Positions 1-7,939 of a DNA stretch of 64,000 nucleotides are shown here, one piece after another (positions within the stretch are counted from its first letter, which is position 1; the number at the start of each line of letters is the position of its first letter). The notes under the pieces were generated by a model. The model was not told where the DNA came from. It saw nothing but the letters and a program-made list of their open reading frames with translations, and did not search any database. The stretch covers positions 62,001 to 126,000 of the forward strand of contig NZ_JBPKBI010000018.1 in NCBI RefSeq assembly GCF_051388935.1, written 5' to 3'. Position numbers and translations under genes: made by a program. This stretch comes from Yinghuangia sp035454725. Lineage in GTDB: Bacteria > Actinomycetota > Actinomycetes > Streptomycetales > Streptomycetaceae.

Positions 1-70
1 CCGCCGCTCGCATGCGCTCCACCCACAGCGCCCGCAGCGTGGCAGCTTCGACTTCGACGGGATCGGTCAT
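1..70 (-). CDS. Graspetide-associated methyltransferase, N-terminal fragment
   Basis: Only the first 23 codons are inside the window; the peptide begins MTDPVEVEAATLRALWVERM. The ATG at 70-68 overlaps the TGA of the upstream ATP-grasp ligase (ATGA), so the two are translationally coupled. In actinobacterial graspetide clusters the gene directly after the ligase is usually a SAM-dependent methyltransferase related to protein L-isoaspartyl methyltransferase, which can methylate an Asp of the cyclised peptide and lead to an aspartimide. That identity is inferred from position; the fragment holds no catalytic motif. Confidence 0.6.
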   Translation of the reverse strand, partial: MTDPVEVEAATLRALWVERMRAA

Positions 71-1026
71 TGGCTCGCCGCTTCTTCCAGATGGTCCGCG
101 ATGGCACGCATGATTTCGTCGCTGTCGGGCGTGAACGCCCACTGCCCGGCAGGGTTGAGTTCGAGCGCCCAGACGGTTCCCTCAGCGTCGCGCAGAAGAT
201 CCCACGCGGCAAACAGCAGACCGAACTCGCGGGTCACGGTCCGGATCGCTTCCTGTACGGAGTCGGGGAGCGTGCCGGGCTTGTAGGTGACGCTCTCGGG
301 ATCAAGCGCCCGGATGTCGAGGTAGGGGCTCGCGGTGTGCGCTTCGCTGATGAACAGCCGCTCCCCGACGGCCGCAACGCGGTACTCGGCGACTTTGTCG
401 GCGATCTCGCGTTGCAGGTGGTTGGCCGTCGCCTGCGCGCGAACGTCTCCGAAGTGCTCGTGCGGCACTCGCCCCGTGAACAACACCCGGTACCCATCAG
501 GGCCGTCGTACGCGATGGGGCCGAGAGTCTTGGAAACAGCCGACCCCTCGGCGCAGAACGCGCCGTGATCCTTCGGCTCGTTCCCGATCCACGTGTCCGG
601 GACGAGCAGCCCAGCGCGAGCAAACGCGGCCAGTTGCGCCGGTTTTGTGCACGCCGTGATCGCGTGTGGGTGGTTCATCCACGTCACATCGGGCAGCGCG
701 TACAGCACTCCTCCCATGCCGGCGCGCGCTTCGCGTGAGGCGAACTCACGGACTGGGCCGGGCGCGGCGGTCTCGGCAGCGTACGCGGACGGGCGCCGCC
801 AATACACGGCACGTAACTCCTCCAGTCGAAGCGCACGTGATCCGTTGTCGATTTCGCCGATCCATCCGCTCGTGCCGAGACGCGCCGACAGGGTGACCGA
901 GTCCGGGAACGCTCCGACGTCGATGCGGGCGAGCGGAACCCGGCGACGGTTGAGTTCGTCGATCACCAGATCGGCGGTCGCGTCGATCGGCCCGGTGGCG
1001 ACCAGGATTCGAGGGCGGTCAGGCAT
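67..1026 (-). CDS. tgmB: ATP-grasp ribosomal peptide maturase (graspetide ligase)
   Basis: The 319-residue protein resembles the MvdD/TgmB family of ATP-grasp enzymes, which activate Asp/Glu side chains of a precursor peptide as acyl-phosphates and join them to Thr/Ser (ester) or Lys (amide). The N-terminal part (about 1-110) is the pre-ATP-grasp domain and includes YWRRPSAY. The central part (about 120-220) should bind the peptide leader and nucleotide. The C-terminal metal-binding stretch LELNPAGQW near residue 295 is typical of the fold. It overlaps the precursor gene by 8 nt and the next methyltransferase by 4 nt, giving a tight tgmA-tgmB-methyltransferase operon. Family assignment is strong; bond type and product are unknown. 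Confidence 0.88.
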   Translation of the reverse strand: MPDRPRILVATGPIDATADLVIDELNRRRVPLARIDVGAFPDSVTLSARLGTSGWIGEIDNGSRALRLEELRAVYWRRPSAYAAETAAPGPVREFASREARAGMGGVLYALPDVTWMNHPHAITACTKPAQLAAFARAGLLVPDTWIGNEPKDHGAFCAEGSAVSKTLGPIAYDGPDGYRVLFTGRVPHEHFGDVRAQATANHLQREIADKVAEYRVAAVGERLFISEAHTASPYLDIRALDPESVTYKPGTLPDSVQEAIRTVTREFGLLFAAWDLLRDAEGTVWALELNPAGQWAFTPDSDEIMRAIADHLEEAASQ

Positions 1027-1300
1027 TGGGCGTGGCGTCGTCGGGCTGCCCCGTGTCGGTCGCGCCCTTTGTCCCGTCGGAGCGGACGTTGGACGTCGTG
1101 ACCTGTCCGCGCAGGGCAGGCGGGATGTCCGAGACCGGAACGCCGTCCCATAGCGAGATCTGACGGACCGTGTCGAAGACGACGTTCATCCCGGCCGGGG
1201 CGGGAGCACCGTTCGCGGGCATCGCGTGGTCGAGGTGGAGCGGTGCGAAATTAAGTGCGGTGGGTTCGTGCGTCGGGTCAAGGGGGGCGATTGCCTGCAT
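1019..1300 (-). CDS. tgmA: Graspetide precursor peptide
   Basis: A 93-residue peptide starting MQAIAPLDPTHEP. The ATG at 1300 is chosen because a strong GGAGGAAAC ribosome site lies just upstream (about 1310-1318). The leader contains FDTVRQISLWDGVPV (about residues 44-58), matching the ligase-recognition segment of actinobacterial ATP-grasp targets. The C-terminal 28 residues are rich in Thr, Ser and Asp (TTSNVRSDGTKGATDTGQPD), giving candidate ester donors and acceptors and serving as the likely core. It is followed directly by the ligase. I infer a graspetide (omega-ester peptide); the number of crosslinks cannot be read from the sequence. Confidence 0.82.
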   Translation of the reverse strand: MQAIAPLDPTHEPTALNFAPLHLDHAMPANGAPAPAGMNVVFDTVRQISLWDGVPVSDIPPALRGQVTTSNVRSDGTKGATDTGQPDDATPNA

Positions 1301-1319
1301 GCTGTTGTTTCCTCCGTGG

Positions 1320-1538
1320 TTACGTTTTTTGTTCGATTGTTGTGCTGCTTGAACTCGCCCGGACATCACGGCTCCAAGCCGGACGAAGGGACGCGCAGAA
1401 GCGCTCCGCGATGAACTCGTCCAAGTCACGCCGCACAGCGGCGACCGCCCGTTCACGGTCCCCTTGCGGCAGCGACCGCAGCATGTCCCGGGTTGTCTCG
1501 ATGACTTCCTCGACGGTCAGGAACGCGGCGTCGTACAC
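1320..1538 (-). CDS. Small hypothetical protein upstream of the precursor gene
   Basis: A 72-residue reading frame whose first 47 residues look like real protein: FLTVEEVIETTRDMLRSLP followed by a predicted helix with RDLDEFIAERF. It ends 19 nt before the precursor start. The GTG at 1538 has no good ribosome site. A second frame just upstream (GTG GCG CTC ACC TTC CAG, near 1565) would give a more natural N-terminus, MALTFQRV, so a 1-nt frameshift or a different start is possible. No family recognised. Its place in the operon suggests a role linked to the RiPP cluster. Confidence 0.45.
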   Translation of the reverse strand: MYDAAFLTVEEVIETTRDMLRSLPQGDRERAVAAVRRDLDEFIAERFCASLRPAWSRDVRASSSSTTIEQKT

Positions 1539-1598
1539 GTCGACGCGACGCGCTGGAAGGTGAGCGCCACCGCCGCCTACGCGCCGCCCGGCGAGACC

Positions 1599-1961
1599 TC
1601 AACCAGCCGTGCGAGCACCGGAAGGCCCTCCCAGAGGCTTGGACATCGCTCGATGGCAGGGTTCGCACAGCCACCGAGTGCCGCCCGCGCTGGACGGCGT
1701 CTCGACCGGCACGGCGACGACAGGAACCCGGGGCACGGCTATGGCAGGACTGCGGAAACGGCAACGGGCGCACTCCCGCATCGGACGCGCCGCGCCCTCC
1801 CGGCAACGTGGGCAACGGCACGGCGGCCAAGCGTGCAACGACGGGACGTCCAGCCAGGAGCCGACCACCGCGCGCGGACGCTGGACCTCGACACGCCGCC
1901 CGGTAGCGGGGTCGACGCGGTAAACGCTGAGGGTCGTGCGGCGGACCTGCGGGCCGATCAC
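1599..1961 (-). CDS. Small Cys-rich hypothetical protein
   Basis: 120 residues, starting at a GTG whose last two bases form the start of the upstream gene's TGA (GTGA overlap). The middle has CRCPRC and ECARC and the C-terminal part has LCEPCH, so three Cys pairs could form zinc ribbons. The N-terminal half contains TTLSVYRVDPATGRRVEV, a pattern I associate with uncharacterised actinomycete proteins. It lies between the regulator and the graspetide precursor in one apparent operon. Function unknown. Confidence 0.55.
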   Translation of the reverse strand: MIGPQVRRTTLSVYRVDPATGRRVEVQRPRAVVGSWLDVPSLHAWPPCRCPRCREGAARPMRECARCRFRSPAIAVPRVPVVAVPVETPSSAGGTRWLCEPCHRAMSKPLGGPSGARTAG

Positions 1962-2395
1962 CGGGCACCCCCCGCAACCGCCAGGCGCCGTTCGTGGGCG
2001 ATCAGGTACGGGCGGACCCACATGAAGCGGTCGAGTTCGACCGTCGCGTTCGGGTCGCCTTGCACCCGTGAACGGAAAACGCGAACGGGCGGTGCCGCCA
2101 ACCGCACCCTCGCCGTACCGGGCCGGGATCCGGCCCGGTGCCTGCCCCCTCCGGAGACGAGAAATAGCCGAAGCCATAACGCGGTTCGGTTGATGCGCTC
2201 CCGCACGCGGGCGCTGCTGCGCGGCGTCGGCCGGCTCTGAGAGCTCTGCCCGCGTGCGGGCAGATCCCAATAAGTGTCGCTCGTTACGGGTGACGCCTTG
2301 TCGTTAGTTGTGAGCGAACGGCGCCCGCTCAGACGCTGCTCGGCCCCGCCCGTCGAATGCTCGATGGACGGGGCCGATTTGGTTTTGTCGGCCAT
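1958..2395 (-). CDS. Hypothetical protein, Arg-rich, translationally coupled to the next gene
   Basis: 145 residues. The N-terminal third is polar and looks disordered. The C-terminal part (WLRLFLVSGGGRHRAG, then DPNATVELDRFMWVRPYLIA) looks conserved and resembles small actinomycete proteins found near XRE regulators. No Shine-Dalgarno sequence precedes the ATG at 2395. The end overlaps the next gene by 4 nt. No function can be assigned. Confidence 0.5.
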   Translation of the reverse strand: MADKTKSAPSIEHSTGGAEQRLSGRRSLTTNDKASPVTSDTYWDLPARGQSSQSRPTPRSSARVRERINRTALWLRLFLVSGGGRHRAGSRPGTARVRLAAPPVRVFRSRVQGDPNATVELDRFMWVRPYLIAHERRLAVAGGAR

Positions 2396-2454
2396 GCAAC
2401 GAACGTAAATTGTGCGCGACCTGACGAAGGCTAGGATTCCTAGCCCCTCGTCGT

Positions 2455-3693
2455 TCAGCTCGCCAACAAGCCGATCTTCTCGGCCGTCACCGCAGCCCGT
2501 GCACGGCGGGCAGCGTTGCGAACGTCCAGTTCCTCCAAGAGGATTCGTCGCGCGAAACTGTTGTACGCAACGGTTTCCGGTGCCGCCTCGTACGCCGAGT
2601 CGATCGTTGCGACGGCAACCTCGGGCTGCTGGTCGAGGTAGAACGCGCGGGCCTGTTCGATCCGGTGCCGCGCCCGGCGCGGCCTGGATGGGATCACGGA
2701 GGCTTCCGCAGCCTGTGCCTGCCGCACCGACTCGCCACCCTGATGCAACTCGACTGCCACCGTCACCGCATGCGCGGACATGATGGCCCGCGAGAACGAC
2801 GTCACGGGGTGGTAGTACGACGAGGGAAGGCGCTGAGCGGCCGCGTTCGCCTTGTCCCAGTACCCCCAGGCCACGCCGGCCTCCCCGCGCTGGGCTGCGG
2901 TGTACGCCGCTTCGAACAGCAACGCTCCCCAGATCGCGTGGACTTCGACCGGAGCGTCCGGCACAAGCGGTTCCAGGTACGCGGCCGCGCCAAGGTTCAC
3001 GGCGTCCGCGGCTTCCCAATCACCCGCATCGCGGTGAGCCTGCGCCGCCAACCACGATGCGACACCGATCGCATGCGGATCGCCGGATTCCTGCGCAGCG
3101 ACCATCCCCCGCTCCGACACCCGCCACAGCAGGTCCGCAGCCGGTTGGTACGCCACGAAGAACTGCGCCAACGAGTACACCTCGCTCAGTACTGCCTGCG
3201 CCGCGCGCCGCGCCAACGGAGACTCCGCCTGCCGTACGGCGAGTTGCGCGTCCGCAATCAGGTGCGGCAGCAGTTCCCCCACCACATCGCGGTGATAGGG
3301 CGAGGCGTGCCGCACGGCCCACGCACGTGCCAGCCGGGCACGCAGGTCTTCCGAAGAGGCTGCCTCCCGATCCGGGAGAACCGCGAACGCGTTGAGCGCG
3401 GCGCGCACTGCCGGTAGCCGCGCGTGGCCGGGACCGCTGAATTGTTCAACCCGGATGGACTGCCCTCCCGTCAACTGGGAGAGGTCGCGGATGCGCAGCG
3501 CCTCGGCGATGCGCATGAGTTTGCTCAACTTCGGCATCCCGATGTAGTTGTTCTCCACGCTCTTGACCCAAGCTGGAGACATGCCGATGAGCCCGGCAAG
3601 GACTTCGCGGGTCATGCCACGGCGAAGCCGCAGGACCTTCAGTCTTTGACCGAAGCTCAGTTCGTCTCCGGCCGGTGGGATGGCATCGGACAT
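2455..3693 (-). CDS. XRE-family regulator with C-terminal TPR-like domain
   Basis: 412 residues. An N-terminal helix-turn-helix of the Cro/C1 type (about residues 12-70: RLKVLRLRRGMTREVLAGLIGMS, then WVKSVE) is followed by a long all-helical region that looks like tetratricopeptide repeats. This architecture is common in actinomycete regulators of secondary metabolism and small-peptide loci. The start at 3693 has GGAAGGGCGG upstream. An in-frame ATG at 3723 sits within a few bases of a TACTCT -10-like box, so it is more likely near the transcription start than the codon used. It is the first gene of the minus-strand RiPP cluster and is its probable regulator. Confidence 0.85.
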   Translation of the reverse strand: MSDAIPPAGDELSFGQRLKVLRLRRGMTREVLAGLIGMSPAWVKSVENNYIGMPKLSKLMRIAEALRIRDLSQLTGGQSIRVEQFSGPGHARLPAVRAALNAFAVLPDREAASSEDLRARLARAWAVRHASPYHRDVVGELLPHLIADAQLAVRQAESPLARRAAQAVLSEVYSLAQFFVAYQPAADLLWRVSERGMVAAQESGDPHAIGVASWLAAQAHRDAGDWEAADAVNLGAAAYLEPLVPDAPVEVHAIWGALLFEAAYTAAQRGEAGVAWGYWDKANAAAQRLPSSYYHPVTSFSRAIMSAHAVTVAVELHQGGESVRQAQAAEASVIPSRPRRARHRIEQARAFYLDQQPEVAVATIDSAYEAAPETVAYNSFARRILLEELDVRNAARRARAAVTAEKIGLLAS

Positions 3694-4115
3694 ATCGGCC
3701 CGCCCTTCCTCGACAAGTCGCATTGCCAGAGTAGGGTGCAGCGCTCCTCAGAGGGCATCGCACAGATGAACTCCCCGGCCACGGGCGGCCCTCGTTGCAT
3801 CACCTGGCCGCAGACTCCCGTGTACCTGTCCTCGTCACCTGATCAGGGAACAAGTTCGCGAACTCCCCACTCTGGCAGGTCTCCCGCGAGTACCGTCACG
3901 CACACTCTCGGCTTGGGGGCGATGTGCTCAAACCACCGCGTTCCGACGCGCCCTTTGCAACTGGGCTGCGTTTGTCCTCGCGGGCGCCGAGGAGCCTTCG
4001 TTCGCTGTAGCCGTGACCGCGATCCGGCCAAGACGTTGTTCGCCCAAGCACACCTAGAGGGGGGGAACCGGGGTGTGGGAAGCTGAAAGCCGCCAAGGAA
4101 GGGGTGCCGACAATC
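3694..4115. other. Divergent intergenic region between the XRE regulator and the DUF433 gene
   Basis: About 420 bp without a credible gene. It should contain the promoters of both divergent units. On the minus strand TACTCT (about 3729-3734) is a -10 candidate for the regulator. On the plus strand I see only the Shine-Dalgarno AAGGAAGGGG at 4094-4104. No clear inverted repeat was found. Confidence 0.5.
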
Positions 4116-4763
4116 ATGGTCGACAAGTATCGGGACCCGATCCTGACGCCGCTCGAAACGGCGCGCCACCTGCGCATTCCCGACCGGACCCTGCACCGGT
4201 GGATCCACGAATCCGCCGACGGTGTGCCGCTCATCCACGCCGTCGCACCGGAGAAGCGCGGCTGGGCGTCGCTGCCGTTCATCGCAGTCGTCGAGGCGTA
4301 CGTCCTCCAATCCCTCCGCGACCTCGGCCTTTCGCTGTCGAAGATCCGCGAGGCCGCGGAAGCGGTACGCCGCGAATTCCGAGAACCGTACGCGCTGGCG
4401 ACCCAGCGAATCTGCACGGACGGAATCGACATCTTCGTGGAGATGGCCGATGGCGAGGGAATCCACCGCGTTCGGGACGGGCAGCGGCCCATCCGCGAAG
4501 TCATCAGTGGGTATCTGCGCTACATCACCTGGGCGCCCGACGCCTCACCCCAGCGCCTACGCCTGCGGACGTACCCCGACGTCGCACCGGTCATCATCGA
4601 CCCGCGCTTCGGTTGGGGCTCCCCGGTCGTCGAGCAGAACAAGGTGACCGTCGACGCCATCGTCGACCTGTGGCGCGCCGGCGAACCCTTGGATGTGGTC
4701 GCGGACGAGTTCGAGTTGTCGCATGAGCAAGTCGAAGCGATCTGCCGAACCGCCGCCGCCTGA
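4116..4763 (+). CDS. DUF433-domain protein with N-terminal MerR-like helix-turn-helix (antitoxin-like)
   Basis: 215 residues. The N-terminus (LETARHLRIPDRTLHRWIHE) is a helix-turn-helix. The C-terminus (IIDPRFGWGSPVV, then a second small HTH VVADEFELSHEQVEAICR) is a DUF433 domain, known from antitoxins paired with PIN-like DUF5615 toxins. The ATG at 4116 is preferred over the GTG at 4104 because AAGGAAGGGG ends 11 nt before it. The downstream toxin-like gene starts inside this gene (41-nt overlap), the usual arrangement of such pairs. Autoregulation of its own promoter is plausible. Confidence 0.82.
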   Translation: MVDKYRDPILTPLETARHLRIPDRTLHRWIHESADGVPLIHAVAPEKRGWASLPFIAVVEAYVLQSLRDLGLSLSKIREAAEAVRREFREPYALATQRICTDGIDIFVEMADGEGIHRVRDGQRPIREVISGYLRYITWAPDASPQRLRLRTYPDVAPVIIDPRFGWGSPVVEQNKVTVDAIVDLWRAGEPLDVVADEFELSHEQVEAICRTAAA

Positions 4764-5138
4764 GTTCTGCTTCGACCGCAATCTCGGCAAGTCCGTCCCC
4801 GCACGACTCTCCGAACTCGGATGGAAGGTCCACCGCATTTGCGATCTCTTCCCTGACGACGCGCAGCAGATCGACGACGCGACCTGGATTACCGCCTCGC
4901 TCACCCGAGGCTGGGTGCGGTATGCAAAGACGGCCGGATCCGCGGCCGGGACCATGAACGCGGGCCGCTGGAAGAACACGCGGGTGTGTTGTTCTACCTC
5001 GACAACCAGGGGCTGCCGATTGCCGAGATGGTGCGTCGGCTGCACGCCGCTCAAGGCGCGATCCACCGGGCTGTCGCCCGGTGCGGGCCGGCGACGTACG
5101 CGGTACGCGCCGACCGGATCGAGCGCACCTGGCCGTAG
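4723..5138 (+). pseudogene. DUF5615 PIN-like toxin, frameshifted
   Basis: The first frame encodes MSKSKRSAEPPPPEFCFDRN through GWVRYA, matching the start of DUF5615 PIN-like proteins (early acidic residue, DDAQQIDDATWI). After about 4924-4929 (sequence gcaaag) that frame becomes nonsense. The -1 frame carries the expected remainder: KDGRIRGRDHERG, VLFYLDNQGLPIAEMVRR and a stop at 5136-5138. Adding one A to the A run would restore a 138-residue protein. It is either an inactivated toxin, a sequencing error in a short A run, or, less likely, a programmed -1 shift. The partner antitoxin upstream is intact. Confidence 0.75.
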
Positions 5139-5144
5139 CCAAGT

Positions 5145-5176
5145 CCGCCCTGCCCTCCCGAAGGAAAGCAGGGCGG
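5145..5176. terminator. Hairpin between convergent genes
   Basis: CCGCCCTGC at 5145-5153 pairs perfectly with GCAGGGCGG at 5168-5176 across a 14-nt loop. It sits between the DUF5615 gene (+) and the acyl-CoA dehydrogenase (-), so it can serve both directions. Confidence 0.65.
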
Positions 5177-5210
5177 CTTCGTACTGAGTTCAACTCCTAC
5201 GCGGGAGTGG

Positions 5211-6368
5211 TTACGGCAGGTTGCGGGACATCACGATCCGCTGGACCTGGTTGGTGCCTTCGTAGATCTGCGTGATCTTCGCGTCGCGCATCATGCGTTC
5301 GACGGGGTAGTCGCGGGTGTAGCCGTAGCCGCCGAGCAACTGCACCGCGTCGACGGTGATCTCCATCGCGACGTCGGACGCGAAGCACTTCGCGGCGGCG
5401 CCGAAGAAGGTCAGGTCCGAGTCGCCGCGTTCGGATTTGGCGGCGGCCTGGTAGGTCAGCGCGCGGGCGGCTTCCAGCTTCATGGCCATGTCGGCGAGCA
5501 TGAACTGGATGCCCTGGAAGTCGGCGATGGCCTTGCCGAACTGCTTGCGCTCGTGCACGTAGCCCTTGGCGTAGTCCAGGGCGCCCTGGGCGACGCCGAG
5601 GGCCTGGGCTGCGATGGTGACGCGGGTGTGGTCGAGGGTGGCCATCGCGGTGGCGAAGCCGGTGCCCTCCTCGCCGATCATGCGCGACGCGGGGATGCGG
5701 ACGTTGTCGAGGTAGACCTCGCGGGTCGGGGAGCCCTTGATGCCGAGCTTCTTCTCCGGAGCACCGAAGGAGACGCCCTCGTCGGACTTCTCCACCACGA
5801 ACGCGGATATGCCGCGCGAGCGCTTGGCGGGGTCGGTGACGGCCATGACCGTGTAGTACTCGGACTCTCCCGCGTTGGTGATCCACCGCTTGACGCCGTT
5901 GAGCACATAGTCGTCGCCGTCGCGGACCGCGCGGGTCTTCATCCCGGCGGCGTCCGAGCCGGCCTCGGGCTCCGAGAGGCAGTACGAGAACATCGCCTCA
6001 CCGCGCGCGACCGGCTCCAAATACTGCTTCTTCAGCTCCTCGGACGCGGACAGGATCAGCGGCAGCGAGCCCAGCTTGTTCACCGCCGGGATCAGCGACG
6101 AGGACACACACGCGCGGGCGACTTCCTCGATCACGATGACGGTCGCGAGCGCGTCGGCGCCGGAACCGCCGTACGCCTCGGGTATGTGCACCGCGTGCAG
6201 GTCGTTCGCGGTCAGCGCGTCCAGCGCCTCCTGCGGGAACCGGGCCTGCTCGTCCACGTCGGCCGCATGCGGGGCGATCTTCGCCTCGGCCAGCGCACGG
6301 ACCGAGGCGCGGAGCATCTCGTGCTCCTCGCTGATCCGGAACAAATCGAAATCGCCTCGTCCTGCCAC
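5211..6368 (-). CDS. Acyl-CoA dehydrogenase
   Basis: 385 residues, full length for the family. These flavoenzymes form the 2,3-double bond of acyl-CoA and pass electrons to ETF. Visible features: N-terminal helical domain, the FAD/substrate signature YCLSEPEAGSDAAGM (about 130-145), the WITNAG loop and the C-terminal QIYEGTNQVQRI, whose Glu is the usual catalytic base. The start is the GTG at 6368 (MAGRGDFDLFRIS) with a GAGAGGCAGG ribosome site. It is a single gene transcribed away from the UDP-glucose dehydrogenase gene. Substrate chain length cannot be told. Confidence 0.93.
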   Translation of the reverse strand: MAGRGDFDLFRISEEHEMLRASVRALAEAKIAPHAADVDEQARFPQEALDALTANDLHAVHIPEAYGGSGADALATVIVIEEVARACVSSSLIPAVNKLGSLPLILSASEELKKQYLEPVARGEAMFSYCLSEPEAGSDAAGMKTRAVRDGDDYVLNGVKRWITNAGESEYYTVMAVTDPAKRSRGISAFVVEKSDEGVSFGAPEKKLGIKGSPTREVYLDNVRIPASRMIGEEGTGFATAMATLDHTRVTIAAQALGVAQGALDYAKGYVHERKQFGKAIADFQGIQFMLADMAMKLEAARALTYQAAAKSERGDSDLTFFGAAAKCFASDVAMEITVDAVQLLGGYGYTRDYPVERMMRDAKITQIYEGTNQVQRIVMSRNLP

Positions 6369-6421
6369 TTGCGGGCCTGCCTCTCTCGTGCCGCGGTTGC
6401 GTCTTGATGTCGAGAATTTTG

Positions 6422-6435
6422 TTACCGATGGGTAA
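6422..6435. promoter_or_regulatory. Palindrome upstream of the acyl-CoA dehydrogenase gene
   Basis: TTACC-GATG-GGTAA is a perfect inverted repeat 54 bp upstream of the dehydrogenase start. Its size and symmetry fit a TetR-type operator, and TetR regulators commonly control acyl-CoA dehydrogenase genes, but no such regulator is in the window. Confidence 0.45.
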
Positions 6436-6562
6436 TCGGACGTCCTACGATTCTACGGCGTCCCCCAAGTGCCTTCGGACGGCGGAGCACCGGTAAGAAA
6501 CAACGCTCGCGGACTACGATCCGAGCGTAGGCACGACGCGAATCACAACGTCTGGAGGCGGT

Positions 6563-7888
6563 GTGGCAACCACGCCCCGCATCACCGTGATCGGCACCGG
6601 CTACCTCGGGGCCACCCACGCGGCGTGCATGGCGGAGCTCGGCTACGAGGTGGTGGGCGTCGACGTCGACCCCGACAAGGTCGCCGCACTCCAGGCAGGC
6701 AAGGCACCGTTCTACGAACCGGGCCTCGAAGACCTCCTCGCACCCCACCTCGCGTCCGGCCGACTGCGGTTCACCACCTCCGCCGCGGAGGCCGCGGCGT
6801 TCGGCGACGTGCACTTCATCTGCGTCGGCACGCCGCAGCGCAAGGGCGAGTTCGCCGCGGACACCCGCTATCTCGACGAGGCGATCGACGCGCTCGCCCC
6901 GCACCTGGACCGGCCCTGCCTGGTGGTCGGCAAGTCGACGGTCCCGGTGGGCACCGCCGCGCGGCTCGCCGAACGCCTCGCGGAGAAGGCGGCCTGCGGC
7001 AGCGCGGCCGAACTCGCCTGGAACCCCGAGTTCCTGCGCGAGGGCCACGCCATCCAGGACACCCTCAAACCGGACCGCCTCGTGGTCGGCGTGCGCTCGG
7101 AGGCCGCCGAGGCCCGGCTGCGCGAGGTGTACGCGCCGCTGATCGAGGCCGAAGTGCCGATCCTGGTCACCGACTTCGCGACCAGCGAGCTGGTCAAGGT
7201 CGCCGCCAACGCGTTCTTGTCCACGAAGATCTCGTTCATCAACGCGATGGCCGAGGTCTGCGAGGCGGCCGGCGCGGACGTCACGCAGCTCTCCCAGGCG
7301 CTGTCGTACGACCCCCGCATCGGCGGGCTGTTCCTCAACGCCGGCCTCGGCTTCGGCGGCGGCTGTCTGCCGAAGGACATCCGCGCGTTCATGGCCCGCG
7401 CCGGCGAACTGGGCGTCGACCAGGCACTGACCTTCCTGCGCGAAGTCGACGCAATCAACATGCGTCGCCGGTTCAAGATGGTCGACCTGGCCCGCGAGGC
7501 GTGCGGCGGCGGGTTCCTGGGCCGCCGCGTGGCGGTGCTCGGCGCGGCCTTCAAACCGGAGTCGGACGACATCCGTGACTCACCCGCGCTCAACGTGGCC
7601 GCGCAGGTGCAGCTCCAGGGCGGCGAGGTCACCGTCTACGACCCCAAGGCCATGGACAACGCGCGCAAGATGTACCCGGGCCTCGCGTACGCCGAAACCG
7701 CGTTCGACGCCGCGCGTGGCGCGCACGTGGTCCTCCATTTGACCGAATGGCGTGAATTCCGGCGGATCGACCCCGCCGAGTTCGCCGCGACCGTCGCGGA
7801 ACGCCACATCATCGACGGTCGCAACGCCCTCGACGCCCCGCGCTGGCGGGCCGCCGGATGGACGTTCCGGGCACTCGGACGGCCCTGA
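6563..7888 (+). CDS. UDP-glucose 6-dehydrogenase (UDP-glucose/GDP-mannose dehydrogenase family)
   Basis: 441 residues. It should oxidise UDP-glucose to UDP-glucuronate with two NAD+. The N-terminal Rossmann motif is VIGTGYLGATHAACMAELGY. The central domain holds NPEFLREGHAI. The catalytic Cys lies in GFGGGCLPKDI. The C-terminal UDP-binding domain follows (AVLGAAFKPESDDIRDSPAL). The GTG at 6563 has GGAGG 5 nt upstream. It stands alone, divergent from the acyl-CoA dehydrogenase. UDP-glucuronate would feed surface polysaccharide or glycolipid synthesis. Confidence 0.93.
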   Translation: MATTPRITVIGTGYLGATHAACMAELGYEVVGVDVDPDKVAALQAGKAPFYEPGLEDLLAPHLASGRLRFTTSAAEAAAFGDVHFICVGTPQRKGEFAADTRYLDEAIDALAPHLDRPCLVVGKSTVPVGTAARLAERLAEKAACGSAAELAWNPEFLREGHAIQDTLKPDRLVVGVRSEAAEARLREVYAPLIEAEVPILVTDFATSELVKVAANAFLSTKISFINAMAEVCEAAGADVTQLSQALSYDPRIGGLFLNAGLGFGGGCLPKDIRAFMARAGELGVDQALTFLREVDAINMRRRFKMVDLAREACGGGFLGRRVAVLGAAFKPESDDIRDSPALNVAAQVQLQGGEVTVYDPKAMDNARKMYPGLAYAETAFDAARGAHVVLHLTEWREFRRIDPAEFAATVAERHIIDGRNALDAPRWRAAGWTFRALGRP

Positions 7889-7939
7889 CACCACTGCGCC
7901 GTGTGGTGGTAAGGCGGAGCCGGGTGCACGATTGGCCGC

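Noticed and set aside
234..1153. Several overlapping frames opposite the graspetide ligase
   Set aside because: Arg/Pro/Ala-rich shadows of the ligase frame with no ribosome sites or motifs.
1958..3019. A 353-residue minus-strand frame reaching into the XRE gene
   Set aside because: Only its last 145 residues (from the ATG at 2395) look like protein; the rest is antisense-like, out-of-frame translation of the regulator region.
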